Shown here: piece after piece, positions 40,843-49,114 of the stretch | Layout of the letters: each line of letters begins with the position of its first letter | How positions within the stretch are numbered: position 1 is the stretch's first letter | NCBI RefSeq assembly: GCF_042466115.1 | Contig: NZ_JAXHBQ010000001.1 | Coordinates: forward strand, 744,001-808,000 | DNA: 64,000 nt | Reading direction: 5' to 3' | From: SW4 sp042466115 | GTDB lineage: Bacteria; Pseudomonadota; Alphaproteobacteria; Rhodobacterales; Rhodobacteraceae | Translations under genes and position numbers: made by a program | Notes under the pieces: generated by a model | Seen by the model: only the letters and a program-made list of their open reading frames with translations | Database searches by the model: none | Told to the model about the DNA's origin: nothing

Positions 40843-41490
40843 CTAAACGGCCGGCGCATGAACGGCTGCGGTTTGCGGACGGTGGGTCGCGCGGGGCAGC
40901 TCTTGCAGGGTGGGCATGGTCTGGATGCTCATCACAGCGTATTTGTGGCCATCGTCAGCGTTGACATAGGGGTCGCACATCAGGGCGGCGTCATAGCCCA
41001 GCTTGCGCAACACCCGCAGCAGCCACAGGTTTGACAGGGAAATCAGCGTTTCCGCACCTTCCCGTTCGGCCATCTGCACCAAGCCATCAAGAATCAGTGC
41101 CAGACAGGTCGTGCGCTCGCGCATGGATTTGACCTCGTCCGCGATCACCAGACGCGTGCATTCCCAGACTTTTGGATCGGCAATTTCTTCGTCCAGCATC
41201 TTGGGGATTGTGCCCAGCTTGCCCATCTGCGCATCGCGCAACATATAGGTGTGATCCCCCCAATGGGCCATCGTCGACATGGCGCGCGCACCCGCGATCA
41301 CCTTGCCATCCTTCAATACCAGCGAATAACGCGCCAGCGGATTGTCGTATTGGTCCATTTCCACACTGTCGTTGTGGGGGATTGTCCAGCCAAGGTTATC
41401 GACAAAGAATTTCTTGCGCAGGGCAAGATAGTCGAAATAGGCCGACCCGAACTGATGGGCCGTTGACAATTCAAACGTGATATTTTCCAT
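40843..41490 (-). CDS. LuxI-type acyl-homoserine lactone synthase
   Basis: 215 aa, autoinducer-synthase (GNAT-like) fold. The invariant set is present: R25, F29 and W35 in LRKKFFVDNLGW, E44, D46 and D49 in SVEMDQYDN, R69 in AGARAMST, and E110 and R113 in VWECTRLVI. It would make an acyl-homoserine lactone from SAM and acyl-ACP; the acyl chain cannot be predicted. A LuxR gene lies upstream on the same strand. The ribosome site GGAG is enclosed in a 7-bp hairpin (separate entry). The last 25 residues (RATHRPQTAAVHAPAV) are poorly conserved. Confidence 0.87.
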   Translation of the reverse strand: MENITFELSTAHQFGSAYFDYLALRKKFFVDNLGWTIPHNDSVEMDQYDNPLARYSLVLKDGKVIAGARAMSTMAHWGDHTYMLRDAQMGKLGTIPKMLDEEIADPKVWECTRLVIADEVKSMRERTTCLALILDGLVQMAEREGAETLISLSNLWLLRVLRKLGYDAALMCDPYVNADDGHKYAVMSIQTMPTLQELPRATHRPQTAAVHAPAV

Positions 41491-41494
41491 GATT

Positions 41495-41513
41495 ACTCTC
41501 CTTTATGGAGAGT
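41495..41513 (-). promoter_or_regulatory. Hairpin enclosing the ribosome site of the luxI-like gene
   Basis: In the mRNA, ACTCTCC (from 41513) pairs with GGAGAGT (to 41495) around ATAAA. The 3' arm is the Shine-Dalgarno sequence, four bases before the ATG region. All seven pairs are Watson-Crick. This could hold translation down until opened. Confidence 0.6.
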
Positions 41514-41545
41514 CCATTTAGCCCGCGCACCAAGCCGTTGTTAAC

Positions 41546-41562
41546 CACAATCATACGTTGTG
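41546..41562. promoter_or_regulatory. Candidate operator upstream of the luxI-like gene
   Basis: CACAA-TCATACG-TTGTG: 5-bp perfect arms with a 7-base spacer, 17 bp in all, about 55 bp before the synthase start. A LuxR-type dimer would bind a palindrome in this position, but it does not match the classical lux box, so the call is tentative. Confidence 0.35.
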
Positions 41563-41605
41563 TCGTATTTCTGATGAATTGGCGGGGTGTTTTCCTTGCC
41601 AAATA

Positions 41606-42214
41606 CTAGATCAGGCCAAATTCACTGGCCGTCGCGGCGGCCTGTGCGCTGGTCTTGGCGGCCAGTTTCAGCTTGGCGTTGCGCAGCCGTTGTTTGATCG
41701 CCCCTTCGGACACGCCAATCACATGGGCAATTTCCTTGAGACGCTTGCCTTCCTTGACCATGCGCAGCGCTTCGATTTCGGCGTTCGTCAGATTGGTTGG
41801 CGGCGCTTTGTCGTGGTGCAGCCGCGTCACATAGGCGCGCAGCACGGCGATTTCGGCTGAATTGAACTCGCGGTCGCCGCGCACGAATGACCCGAAAGAT
41901 CGCTGCCCTTCGGCATTTCCGTCAAAACAGGCGATCGCGCAGCCAAACCGTAGCCCGAACGCATGGGCCTGCTGCATTACACGCATCGGATCGTCCAGCG
42001 CGATTTCGCTCCACCGGATTGCGCCAGTGTTGGTGTAAATCCAGCGGATCACAGGATCATGCAGCATGAAACGCTGGGTCGTATAGTGTTCGACCCAATC
42101 CGCGGGCAGCGCATTCTTTTCCTCAAGCGGAAACGCAAAACCGACGCGCAAGGCGATGTAATACCCTGCTGGCGCAATTGCAGCGATATCGGTCTGGCTG
42201 ATCAGACCTGTCAT
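41606..42214 (-). CDS. LuxR-family quorum-sensing regulator
   Basis: 202 aa with a strong AAGGAG ribosome site. N-terminal autoinducer-binding domain (about 15-135) keeps the usual pocket residues W40, Y44, D53-P54 and W68 (WVEHYTTQRFMLHDPVIRW, GAIRWSEIA) and a glycine in AFGLRFG. C-terminal HTH (about 140-185): LTNAEIEALRMVKEGKRLKE, IAHVIGVSEGAIKQRLRNAK. Compared with typical LuxR proteins (about 240 aa) it is short. It lies directly upstream of the synthase gene and most likely controls it. Its paralogue without HTH is divergent next door. Confidence 0.92.
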   Translation of the reverse strand: MTGLISQTDIAAIAPAGYYIALRVGFAFPLEEKNALPADWVEHYTTQRFMLHDPVIRWIYTNTGAIRWSEIALDDPMRVMQQAHAFGLRFGCAIACFDGNAEGQRSFGSFVRGDREFNSAEIAVLRAYVTRLHHDKAPPTNLTNAEIEALRMVKEGKRLKEIAHVIGVSEGAIKQRLRNAKLKLAAKTSAQAAATASEFGLI

Positions 42215-42360
42215 ATCGGGCTCCTTGGCGGGGTGGGAACTGGGAAATGGCTGTCAATTAGAATGCCAAACATCTACACACTATGTTACTGTGCCCCTTC
42301 GCGATACACTATTGCAATCAGGCTGACGCAGGCAACCTAAAAGCGAGTGCTGGCACGCTA

Positions 42361-42852
42361 ATGGACCAAAAAACTGAAATAAAACGTATCCTTACGTCAC
42401 TACAATCTGCAAGCCCTTCTGGGTTTGCGATTGCCTTTCATATCCGGTTCACGACACCCGATTTTCTGTTTCAGACCTATCCCAAGGCCTGGACTGACCG
42501 GTATTCCGAACAGGGTATGGTCATGAAAGACCCGATTGTGCGCTGGGGATTCGCCCAAAACGGTGCGATTCGCTGGTCCGAACTGGAAGCCGAGGATGAA
42601 TTTGGCATCATCGAGCAGTCCCGCGGCTTTGGCATGAACTTTGGCATTGCCAGCGCGATCGAGGATGGTGGCAGCCGCAGCGTTGCGGGGTTTGCACGCT
42701 CCGAACGCGAATTCACCGACGCCGAAATCGCCAGTCTGGGTGACGCCCTTGCCGAACTTCACAAGCTGACCGCCAACAAGGACGGGATGAGCGATGACTT
42801 GCGCGACTACTTGCAGGAAATGTCGGTAAAATTCACCCATCCGAGTGCCTGA
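42361..42852 (+). CDS. LuxR-like autoinducer-binding protein without DNA-binding domain
   Basis: 163 aa from ATG 42361 (MDQKTEIKRILTSLQ); ribosome site weak. It is homologous to the N-terminal domain of the neighbouring LuxR: WTDRYSEQGMVMKDPIVRW and NGAIRWSELEAED keep W44, Y48, D57, P58 and W72, and RGFGMNFG keeps the glycine. The sequence then ends after a short helix (LRDYLQEMSVKF) where an HTH would begin. It should bind a signal and may dimerise with the full regulator, but cannot bind DNA as LuxR does. No frameshift or HTH remnant is visible downstream. Confidence 0.87.
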   Translation: MDQKTEIKRILTSLQSASPSGFAIAFHIRFTTPDFLFQTYPKAWTDRYSEQGMVMKDPIVRWGFAQNGAIRWSELEAEDEFGIIEQSRGFGMNFGIASAIEDGGSRSVAGFARSEREFTDAEIASLGDALAELHKLTANKDGMSDDLRDYLQEMSVKFTHPSA

Positions 42853-42911
42853 CCCGCAGCGCTGATCACACTTCATTCATGAAATCATGCTGATATGGCG
42901 GCAGTTCCCCA

Positions 42912-43949
42912 ATGGATGCCGCAATGACGCAAATCGACGAAACTGTTTCCCGCAGCCGCAAGGCGGCGATGGTTGTGCAAATGCTGTTGGCCGAGGGACA
43001 GCGCCTGTCGCTATCGTCCCTGCCCGAAGAAACGCAACTGCGCTTGACACGCGAACTGGGGGCGATGCGCACGATTGACCGCACAACCTTGCTGCAAGTC
43101 GCCGCCGAATTCACCCGCGATCTTGAATCGGTGGCCCTGACCGCGCCCGGTGGGGTTGAAAAAGCCCTGCACGCCCTTGATGGGCAGATCAGCCCTGCCA
43201 CGGCCGCGCGGCTACGCGAAGAAGCGTCAAAATCCAATGGGGGCGATCCCTGGGCGCAGGTTATCGCCATGTCCCCGTCCGATTTGCGGGCCATTGCCAC
43301 CGGTGAAGCGCTCGAAGTTTGCGCGGTGTTGATGTCAAAGCTGCCCGTGGCCAAAGCGGCCGAACTGATGGGCCTGATCCCCGGTGAACGTGCGCGCCGC
43401 ATTGCCTTTGCAATCTCGCGCACCAGCGCGATTACACCCGATGCCGTGGCCCGGATCGGCGCGGCACTGGCCAACCAATATGCAGGCACGCAAGCGCCGG
43501 TCTTTGCGCAGCCGCCCGTGCAGCGTGTCGGCGCGATCCTGAATTCGGTCGCAGCCGCCACGCGCGATTCCGTGCTGGCCGGATTGGTCGACGAAGACGC
43601 CGGATTCGCTGATGATGTGCGCAAGGCCATCTTTACCTTTCCTGACATCACCACGCGGCTGGCCGCAGGCGATGTGCCCAAGGTCATTCGCAACGTCGAC
43701 AACGCCGATCTGGTGACCGCCTTGGCCGCCGCGACGGCTTCGGGTGGTCAGGACGCGGAAAGCGCGGACTTTGTCCTTGCGAACATGTCGCAGCGCATGG
43801 CCGACAGTTTGCGCGAAGAAATGGGTGAACGCGGCAAGGTCAAGAAATCAGACGGGGAAAGCGCGATGAACGCCGTTGTCGCCGCGATCCGCGAGGCTGT
43901 GGACGCCGGCGAAATCACCCTTGTTTCGACCGAGGAGGAGGAAGATTAA
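42912..43949 (+). CDS. FliG-like flagellar motor switch protein, isolated
   Basis: 345 aa. N-terminal and middle domains: SRKAAMVVQMLLAEGQRLSL, DPWAQVIAMSPSDLRAIATG and LMSKLPVAKAAELMGLIPGE match FliG-N/M helical repeats. The C-terminal domain is clear: DVRKAIFTFPDITTRLAAGD, VIRNVDNADLVTALAAA, FVLANMSQRMADSLREEMGE, then MNAVVAAIREAVDAGEITLV. FliG transmits torque from MotA to the rotor. No other flagellar genes are in the window, so this is an orphan locus; it could be the only copy or a divergent paralogue. The stop overlaps the stop of the convergent DUF1223 gene. Confidence 0.82.
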   Translation: MDAAMTQIDETVSRSRKAAMVVQMLLAEGQRLSLSSLPEETQLRLTRELGAMRTIDRTTLLQVAAEFTRDLESVALTAPGGVEKALHALDGQISPATAARLREEASKSNGGDPWAQVIAMSPSDLRAIATGEALEVCAVLMSKLPVAKAAELMGLIPGERARRIAFAISRTSAITPDAVARIGAALANQYAGTQAPVFAQPPVQRVGAILNSVAAATRDSVLAGLVDEDAGFADDVRKAIFTFPDITTRLAAGDVPKVIRNVDNADLVTALAAATASGGQDAESADFVLANMSQRMADSLREEMGERGKVKKSDGESAMNAVVAAIREAVDAGEITLVSTEEEED

Positions 43950-44641
43950 CGCAGTTGCGCCGCCGCCAGAATCCGGCCCGGTCCGCGTTCCTGCACGATC
44001 ACAACGATCGGTGCATTCCCTGCAACATTAGCCTGCATATCAAGCGGTGCACGCCCGTCCCATTCGCCCACCGCGCGCCAGTCGTTGACGATATTGGCAT
44101 AGGTGATCCGTTCACCGGCATTTTCGCCGCGGTGGATATCAACGCTTTCCTGCGGTGTGTAACGCACGACCTGCACGACCATCGCCGCGCGCTGTGTTGC
44201 TGCGCCGGAAATCTGCAACCGGTTGCCGCTGCGCGAAATCTGCAATGTCACGCCGCTGGGCCGTGCCGCATTGGCGCGTATGGCATCGGCCACATCCATC
44301 GCCTTGGCACCGACAACATGATCCAGCCCGCCGATGATGAACTGCGGCGTATAGATCGTGCGATGCCCGGCCGCCGCGCCGTAGCGTTGCTGGCGCGCGG
44401 TGTAGGCCGGATCGGCAAAGCTGTCGGCCCAGCCGATGTAATCCCAGTAATCCACATGCAGCGCCAGCGCGATCACCCCGTCGCGCCCCGCCAGATCATG
44501 CAGCATTTCATCCGCAGGCGGGCACGACGAACACCCCTGCGAGGTATAAAGTTCCACTACAACCGGATTATTCTGCGCCGATGCGACACCGCCAAGGGCC
44601 ATCGTGACACCCCAGACGAGCAATATAAGAACCTTGCGCAT
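43946..44641 (-). CDS. DUF1223 thioredoxin-like exported protein
   Basis: 231 aa from the ATG at 44641 (MRKVLILLVWGVTMALGGVA), a signal peptide with probable cut after ASA. The mature protein opens VVVELYTSQGCSSCPPADEM, giving a CxxC pair typical of DUF1223, followed by HVDYWDYIGWADSFADPAYT and YTPQFIIGGLDHVVG, the cis-proline-like region. The C-terminal half is a beta-rich domain. Predicted periplasmic thiol-disulphide function; partners unknown. Ribosome site GGGA four bases from the start. Confidence 0.88.
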   Translation of the reverse strand: MRKVLILLVWGVTMALGGVASAQNNPVVVELYTSQGCSSCPPADEMLHDLAGRDGVIALALHVDYWDYIGWADSFADPAYTARQQRYGAAAGHRTIYTPQFIIGGLDHVVGAKAMDVADAIRANAARPSGVTLQISRSGNRLQISGAATQRAAMVVQVVRYTPQESVDIHRGENAGERITYANIVNDWRAVGEWDGRAPLDMQANVAGNAPIVVIVQERGPGRILAAAQLR

Positions 44642-44891
44642 GTCATCCCTTTGCATTGTGTTGCACCTGTCCTAACGCAGCCCCTTCGCGATGGCCAATC
44701 AACCAATTGCGAAGTGTGTGTCATCTTTTGCACGCCCCTGCGTCAGCGCAGCGCATCCCGCCACGGGATCCCCCCTTGGAAAAGATTGTGTGCAATGGTA
44801 TACAAAAACCCGAACCGCCCCTTGAATGACGCTTTCCCTTGGGGCAAAAGCACCGCAAGACCCCAGCCACCTTGTTATGAAAGGGAGCCTT

Positions 44892-47660
44892 ATGCCCATT
44901 ACCGTTGGCCATGATTCCGCAAAAACCCGCAAGACCCTGACCGTTGGCGACCAGTCCATCGCCTATTACTCGATCAAAGCCGCCCAGGACGCAGGTCTTG
45001 GTGATTTCTCCCGCTTGCCCGCCGCCCTCAAGGTCGTGCTGGAAAACATGCTGCGCTTTGAGGACGGCAAGACCGTCAGCGTTGACGACATCAAGGCATT
45101 TGCCGAATGGGGCGCCAAAGGTGGCCAGAACCCGCGCGAGATTGCTTACCGCCCTGCCCGCGTACTGATGCAGGATTTCACCGGCGTTCCGGCTGTTGTG
45201 GACCTCGCGGCGATGCGCGACGGGATTGTTGCCCTTGGTGGCAAGGCCGAACAGATTAACCCGCTCAACCCCGTTGATCTGGTGATCGACCACTCGGTGA
45301 TGATCGACGAGTTTGGCAATCCGCGCGCGTTCCAAATGAACGTGGACCGCGAATACGAACGCAACATGGAACGCTACACCTTCCTCAAGTGGGGCCAGTC
45401 GGCGTTCAACAACTTCCGCGTTGTCCCCCCGGGCACCGGTATCTGCCATCAGGTGAACCTTGAATATCTGGCGCAAACCGTCTGGACCGACGCGGACCAG
45501 AACGGCGAACAGGTTGCATACCCTGATACATTGGTCGGCACTGACAGCCACACCACAATGGTCAACGGCATGGCGGTTCTTGGCTGGGGCGTTGGCGGGA
45601 TCGAGGCCGAAGCCGCTATGCTGGGCCAACCAATTTCCATGCTGATCCCCGAAGTCGTCGGCTTTGAACTCACAGGCCGGATGATGGAAGGCACCACAGG
45701 CACCGACCTTGTGCTGAAGGTCGTTGAAATGCTGCGCGCCAAGGGTGTTGTCGGTAAATTCGTCGAATTCTACGGCGAAGGACTTGATCACCTGCCGCTG
45801 GCCGACCGCGCAACCATCGCCAATATGGCCCCCGAATACGGCGCGACCTGCGGCTTTTTCCCGATTGACGGCGAAACCCTGCGCTACATGCGCAACACAG
45901 GGCGCGACGAAGACCGGATTGCATTGGTCGAAGCCTACGCCAAGGAAAACGGCATGTGGCGCGATGCGGATTACGCACCGATCTACACCAGCACGCTGTC
46001 GCTTGACATGGGCACGATCGTGCCGGCCATCTCTGGCCCCAAGCGCCCGCAGGATTATGTGGCACTGGATGCGGCAGCCAAGACTTTCGGGGAATATATC
46101 TCGGGCCAGCGCAAGGAATGGTCTGCCGATCAGGAAGACAAGGCCGACTGGTATGGCGAGGGCGGTGCCCAAGCGCCACGCGACATCCCCGGCGATATCG
46201 GCAAACACAAACGCGCCAAGGTCAAGGGCGAGGATTACACGATCCACGATGGCACGATCGTCATCGCCTCGATCACGTCCTGCACCAACACCTCCAACCC
46301 CTATGTGATGATCGGGGCCGGATTGGTGGCACGCAAGGCGCGCGCACTGGGCCTGACCCGCAAGCCTTGGGTGAAAACCTCGCTTGCGCCCGGATCGCAA
46401 GTGGTGTCGGCCTATCTTGAGGCCGCGAACCTGCAAGACGATCTGGACGCGATCGGGTTCAACCTTGTGGGCTATGGCTGCACCACCTGCATCGGCAATT
46501 CGGGCCCGATCCAGACGGAACTTTCCGAGGCGATCAACGACGGCGATATCATCGCCACCTCGGTCCTGTCGGGCAACCGCAACTTTGAGGGGCGCATTTC
46601 GCCTGACGTGCGCGCCAACTACCTTGCCTCGCCGCCACTTGTCGTGGCCTATGCGTTGGCCGGTGACATGAACATCGACCTGGTCAATGACCCGCTGGGG
46701 CAGGACAAGGACGGCAATGATGTCTATCTGAAAGACATCTGGCCCACGTCGCAGGAAGTCGCCGAACTGGTTGAAGCGACCGTCACCCGCGAGGCATTCC
46801 AAAGCAAATACGCCGATGTCTTCAAGGGCGACGACAAGTGGCAGGGCGTGGAAACAACCGACAGCGAAACCTACGACTGGCCGCCCACATCAACCTATGT
46901 GCAGAACCCGCCGTATTTCCAGGGGATGAGCAAGGATCCCGGCGTGATCACCAACCTTGAAGGGGCCAAAGTGCTGGCGGTTCTGGGTGACATGATCACG
47001 ACCGACCACATTTCGCCGGCCGGTTCGTTCACAACCACCAGCCCCGCCGGACAGTATCTGACCGAACGGCAGGTGCAGCCGCGCGAGTTCAACTCCTACG
47101 GGTCGCGCCGTGGCAACCACGAGATCATGATGCGCGGCACATTCGCCAATATCCGCATCAAGAACGAAATGCTGGATGGCGTCGAAGGCGGCTACACCCT
47201 TGGGCCGGACGGCGAACAGACCAGCATCTTTGATGCAGCCATGGCCCATCAGGAGGCTGGCACACCGCTGGTGATTTTCGGTGGCGAACAATACGGTGCA
47301 GGATCATCGCGCGACTGGGCGGCCAAGGGCACTGCCCTGCTGGGCGTCAAGGCCGTGATCGCCGAAAGTTTTGAACGCATTCACCGCTCGAACCTTGTCG
47401 GGATGGGCGTTATCCCGTTTGAATTTACCGCGGGCGACACCCGCAAGTCGCTGGGCCTGACCGGTGAGGAAACGGTATCAATTTCCGGTCTGGATACGAT
47501 CAAACCGCTGCAAGAGGTGCCCTGCGAAATCACGATGGCCGATGGCAGCGTCAAGAACATCACCCTCAAGTGCCGCATCGATACGGCGATCGAGATCGAA
47601 TACATTGAACACGGCGGCGTGCTGCACTACGTGCTGCGCAATCTGGCCAAAGCGGCCTAG
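44892..47660 (+). CDS. acnA: Aconitate hydratase A
   Basis: 922 aa from ATG 44892 (MPITVGHDSAKTRKTLTV) with AAAGGGAG upstream. All AcnA blocks are present: VPAVVDLAAMRDG, VDLVIDHSVMIDEFG, GTGICHQVNLEYLAQTVW, GTDSHTTMVNGMAVLGWGVG, the 4Fe-4S cysteines in TSCTNTSNP and GCTTCIGNSGP, and the swivelling domain with YGSRRGNHEIMMRG and YGAGSSRDWAAKGT. It interconverts citrate and isocitrate in the TCA cycle and, as apo-protein, can bind RNA in other bacteria. The gene is monocistronic with its own terminator. Confidence 0.97.
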   Translation: MPITVGHDSAKTRKTLTVGDQSIAYYSIKAAQDAGLGDFSRLPAALKVVLENMLRFEDGKTVSVDDIKAFAEWGAKGGQNPREIAYRPARVLMQDFTGVPAVVDLAAMRDGIVALGGKAEQINPLNPVDLVIDHSVMIDEFGNPRAFQMNVDREYERNMERYTFLKWGQSAFNNFRVVPPGTGICHQVNLEYLAQTVWTDADQNGEQVAYPDTLVGTDSHTTMVNGMAVLGWGVGGIEAEAAMLGQPISMLIPEVVGFELTGRMMEGTTGTDLVLKVVEMLRAKGVVGKFVEFYGEGLDHLPLADRATIANMAPEYGATCGFFPIDGETLRYMRNTGRDEDRIALVEAYAKENGMWRDADYAPIYTSTLSLDMGTIVPAISGPKRPQDYVALDAAAKTFGEYISGQRKEWSADQEDKADWYGEGGAQAPRDIPGDIGKHKRAKVKGEDYTIHDGTIVIASITSCTNTSNPYVMIGAGLVARKARALGLTRKPWVKTSLAPGSQVVSAYLEAANLQDDLDAIGFNLVGYGCTTCIGNSGPIQTELSEAINDGDIIATSVLSGNRNFEGRISPDVRANYLASPPLVVAYALAGDMNIDLVNDPLGQDKDGNDVYLKDIWPTSQEVAELVEATVTREAFQSKYADVFKGDDKWQGVETTDSETYDWPPTSTYVQNPPYFQGMSKDPGVITNLEGAKVLAVLGDMITTDHISPAGSFTTTSPAGQYLTERQVQPREFNSYGSRRGNHEIMMRGTFANIRIKNEMLDGVEGGYTLGPDGEQTSIFDAAMAHQEAGTPLVIFGGEQYGAGSSRDWAAKGTALLGVKAVIAESFERIHRSNLVGMGVIPFEFTAGDTRKSLGLTGEETVSISGLDTIKPLQEVPCEITMADGSVKNITLKCRIDTAIEIEYIEHGGVLHYVLRNLAKAA

Positions 47661-47684
47661 ACACCGCCATTGATCAAGAAAACG

Positions 47685-47713
47685 GTCGCGCCCTTCGGGG
47701 CGCGACTTTTTTA
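47685..47713 (+). terminator. Terminator of acnA
   Basis: GTCGCGCCC and GGGGCGCGAC form a stable hairpin with a TTC-type tetraloop region and are followed by TTTTTTATTT, 25 bp past the stop. Confidence 0.93.
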
Positions 47714-47717
47714 TTTG

Positions 47718-47750
47718 TGCCTCCGGCGGAGGTATTTCCGGCAAGATGAA
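47718..47750 (+). repeat. Short repeat family C, copy 3
   Basis: TGCCTCCGGCGGAGG then TATTTCCGGCAAGATGAA. Lies between the acnA terminator and the 3' end of the converging phosphomannomutase gene, directly before its stop codon. Confidence 0.65.
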
Positions 47751-47755
47751 ATGCG

Positions 47756-49114
47756 CTAGAAACCGGTGATCATATCCGATATTTCGGCGACCTTGGTGTC
47801 AAGCAACGCGCGATCACCGCGAGTTTCCACATTAAGGCGCAGCAGCGCCTCGGTATTTGAGCGGCGCAGGTTGACCCGCCATTGCCCCATATCAAGGCTA
47901 AGGCCGTCAAGGCGGTCGACGTGATTTGCACGCGGCAGGTGGCGTGCCTCGAAGGCTGCAATCGCACCCTCCACATCGTTGATCTTGAAATTGATTTCAC
48001 CCGATGACGGGAAGGCGGCGCGCATGTCGGCAACCATTTTTGACAGGGGCACATCGGAGCGCGCGACAAGTTCGGCCACCAGCAGTGCCGGGATCATGCC
48101 GCTGTCGCAATACATGAAACTGCGGAAATAGTGGTGCGCCGACATCTCGCCACCGTAAGCCGCATCGTGTTCACGCATCAGCGCCTTGAGGTGTGCGTGC
48201 CCCGTGCGCGACATGATCGCGCGCCCCCCCCCCGCCGCGACAACCGCCTGCGTGTTCCAGATCACCCGCGGGTCATAGACGATCCGTGCGCCCGGTTCCT
48301 TGGCCAGAAAAGCCTGTGCCAGCAGCGCCACCACATATTCGCCGTCAATGAACGCACCGGTTTCATCAAAGAAAAAGCACCGGTCGAAATCACCGTCCCA
48401 GGCGATGCCAAGGTCGGCCCGTTCACGCAGCACTGCGGCGGAGGTTATCGGCTGATTGTCAGCTAACAGCGGGTTGGGAATGCCATTGGGGAATGTTCCA
48501 TCGGGCGTATGGTGCATCCGCAGCCAGTCCCACGGCACTTCCAGTGCGTCCGCAAGCGCGTCAAAGGTCGGCCCTGCCGCGCCGTTTCCCGCGTTCACAA
48601 GAATGCGCAGGGGGCGTAAACCTCCTGTGTCCACATAGCCCGCCACATGGGCGACATAGGCGGCGCGCGGGTTGGCCTGTTCACGCGCGCCCGGTTGCGC
48701 GGGGCCGAAATCATCCGCCTCGGCCAGCGCCTGAACTTGCGCCAGCCCTGTATCAGCAGCGATCGGGCGCGCGCCTTGCCGCACCATCTTGATGCCGTTG
48801 TAATCAATCGGGTTGTGCGAGGCCGTGACCATCAGTCCGCCATCCGCGTTCAGGTGATCGGTCGCGAAATAGACTTCTTCGGTGCCGCACAACCCGATAT
48901 CAAGCGCGGTGCAGCCCTGCGCCATCAGCCCCGCAATCAGTGCATCTTGCAAGCTGGCCGAACTTTCGCGCACGTCCCGCCCTGTTACAAAGGTGCCCGG
49001 CCCGAACACCTGCCCGAATGCACGCCCGATCCGGTAGGCGATCGTGTCGTCCAGATCGACGCCAAGGCGCCCGCGCACATCATAGCTCTTGAAACAGGTG
49101 AGCGGTTTGGTCAC
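47756..49114 (-). CDS. Phosphomannomutase / phosphoglucomutase
   Basis: 452 aa from GTG 49114 (GTGA overlap with ccmG). Alpha-D-phosphohexomutase: KSYDVRGRLGVDLDD at the N-terminus, the phosphoserine loop MVTASHNPIDYNGIK (S99), the metal loop IAWDGDFDRCFFFD, the sugar loop YGGEMSAHHYFR and the phosphate loop RRSNTEALLRLNVETR. The GEMSAHHYF loop is the ManB/AlgC type acting on mannose and glucose phosphates for polysaccharide precursors. The gene contains a run of ten G (coding strand) at 48224-48233. Adjacent to the cytochrome c maturation genes without functional link. Confidence 0.93.
   Translation of the reverse strand: MTKPLTCFKSYDVRGRLGVDLDDTIAYRIGRAFGQVFGPGTFVTGRDVRESSASLQDALIAGLMAQGCTALDIGLCGTEEVYFATDHLNADGGLMVTASHNPIDYNGIKMVRQGARPIAADTGLAQVQALAEADDFGPAQPGAREQANPRAAYVAHVAGYVDTGGLRPLRILVNAGNGAAGPTFDALADALEVPWDWLRMHHTPDGTFPNGIPNPLLADNQPITSAAVLRERADLGIAWDGDFDRCFFFDETGAFIDGEYVVALLAQAFLAKEPGARIVYDPRVIWNTQAVVAAGGGRAIMSRTGHAHLKALMREHDAAYGGEMSAHHYFRSFMYCDSGMIPALLVAELVARSDVPLSKMVADMRAAFPSSGEINFKINDVEGAIAAFEARHLPRANHVDRLDGLSLDMGQWRVNLRRSNTEALLRLNVETRGDRALLDTKVAEISDMITGF
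48224..48233 (-). repeat. Homopolymer G10 tract inside the phosphomannomutase gene
   Basis: Ten consecutive C on the plus strand (G on the coding strand) encode part of AAGGGRAIM at about residues 294-297. It is the longest single-base run I noticed in the window. Slippage by one base would truncate the protein about 150 residues early. Confidence 0.85.

Noticed and set aside
44721..46802. A 693-codon open frame on the strand opposite acnA
   Set aside because: It runs antisense through well-conserved aconitase coding sequence; high third-position GC opens such frames. It has no ribosome site or family resemblance.
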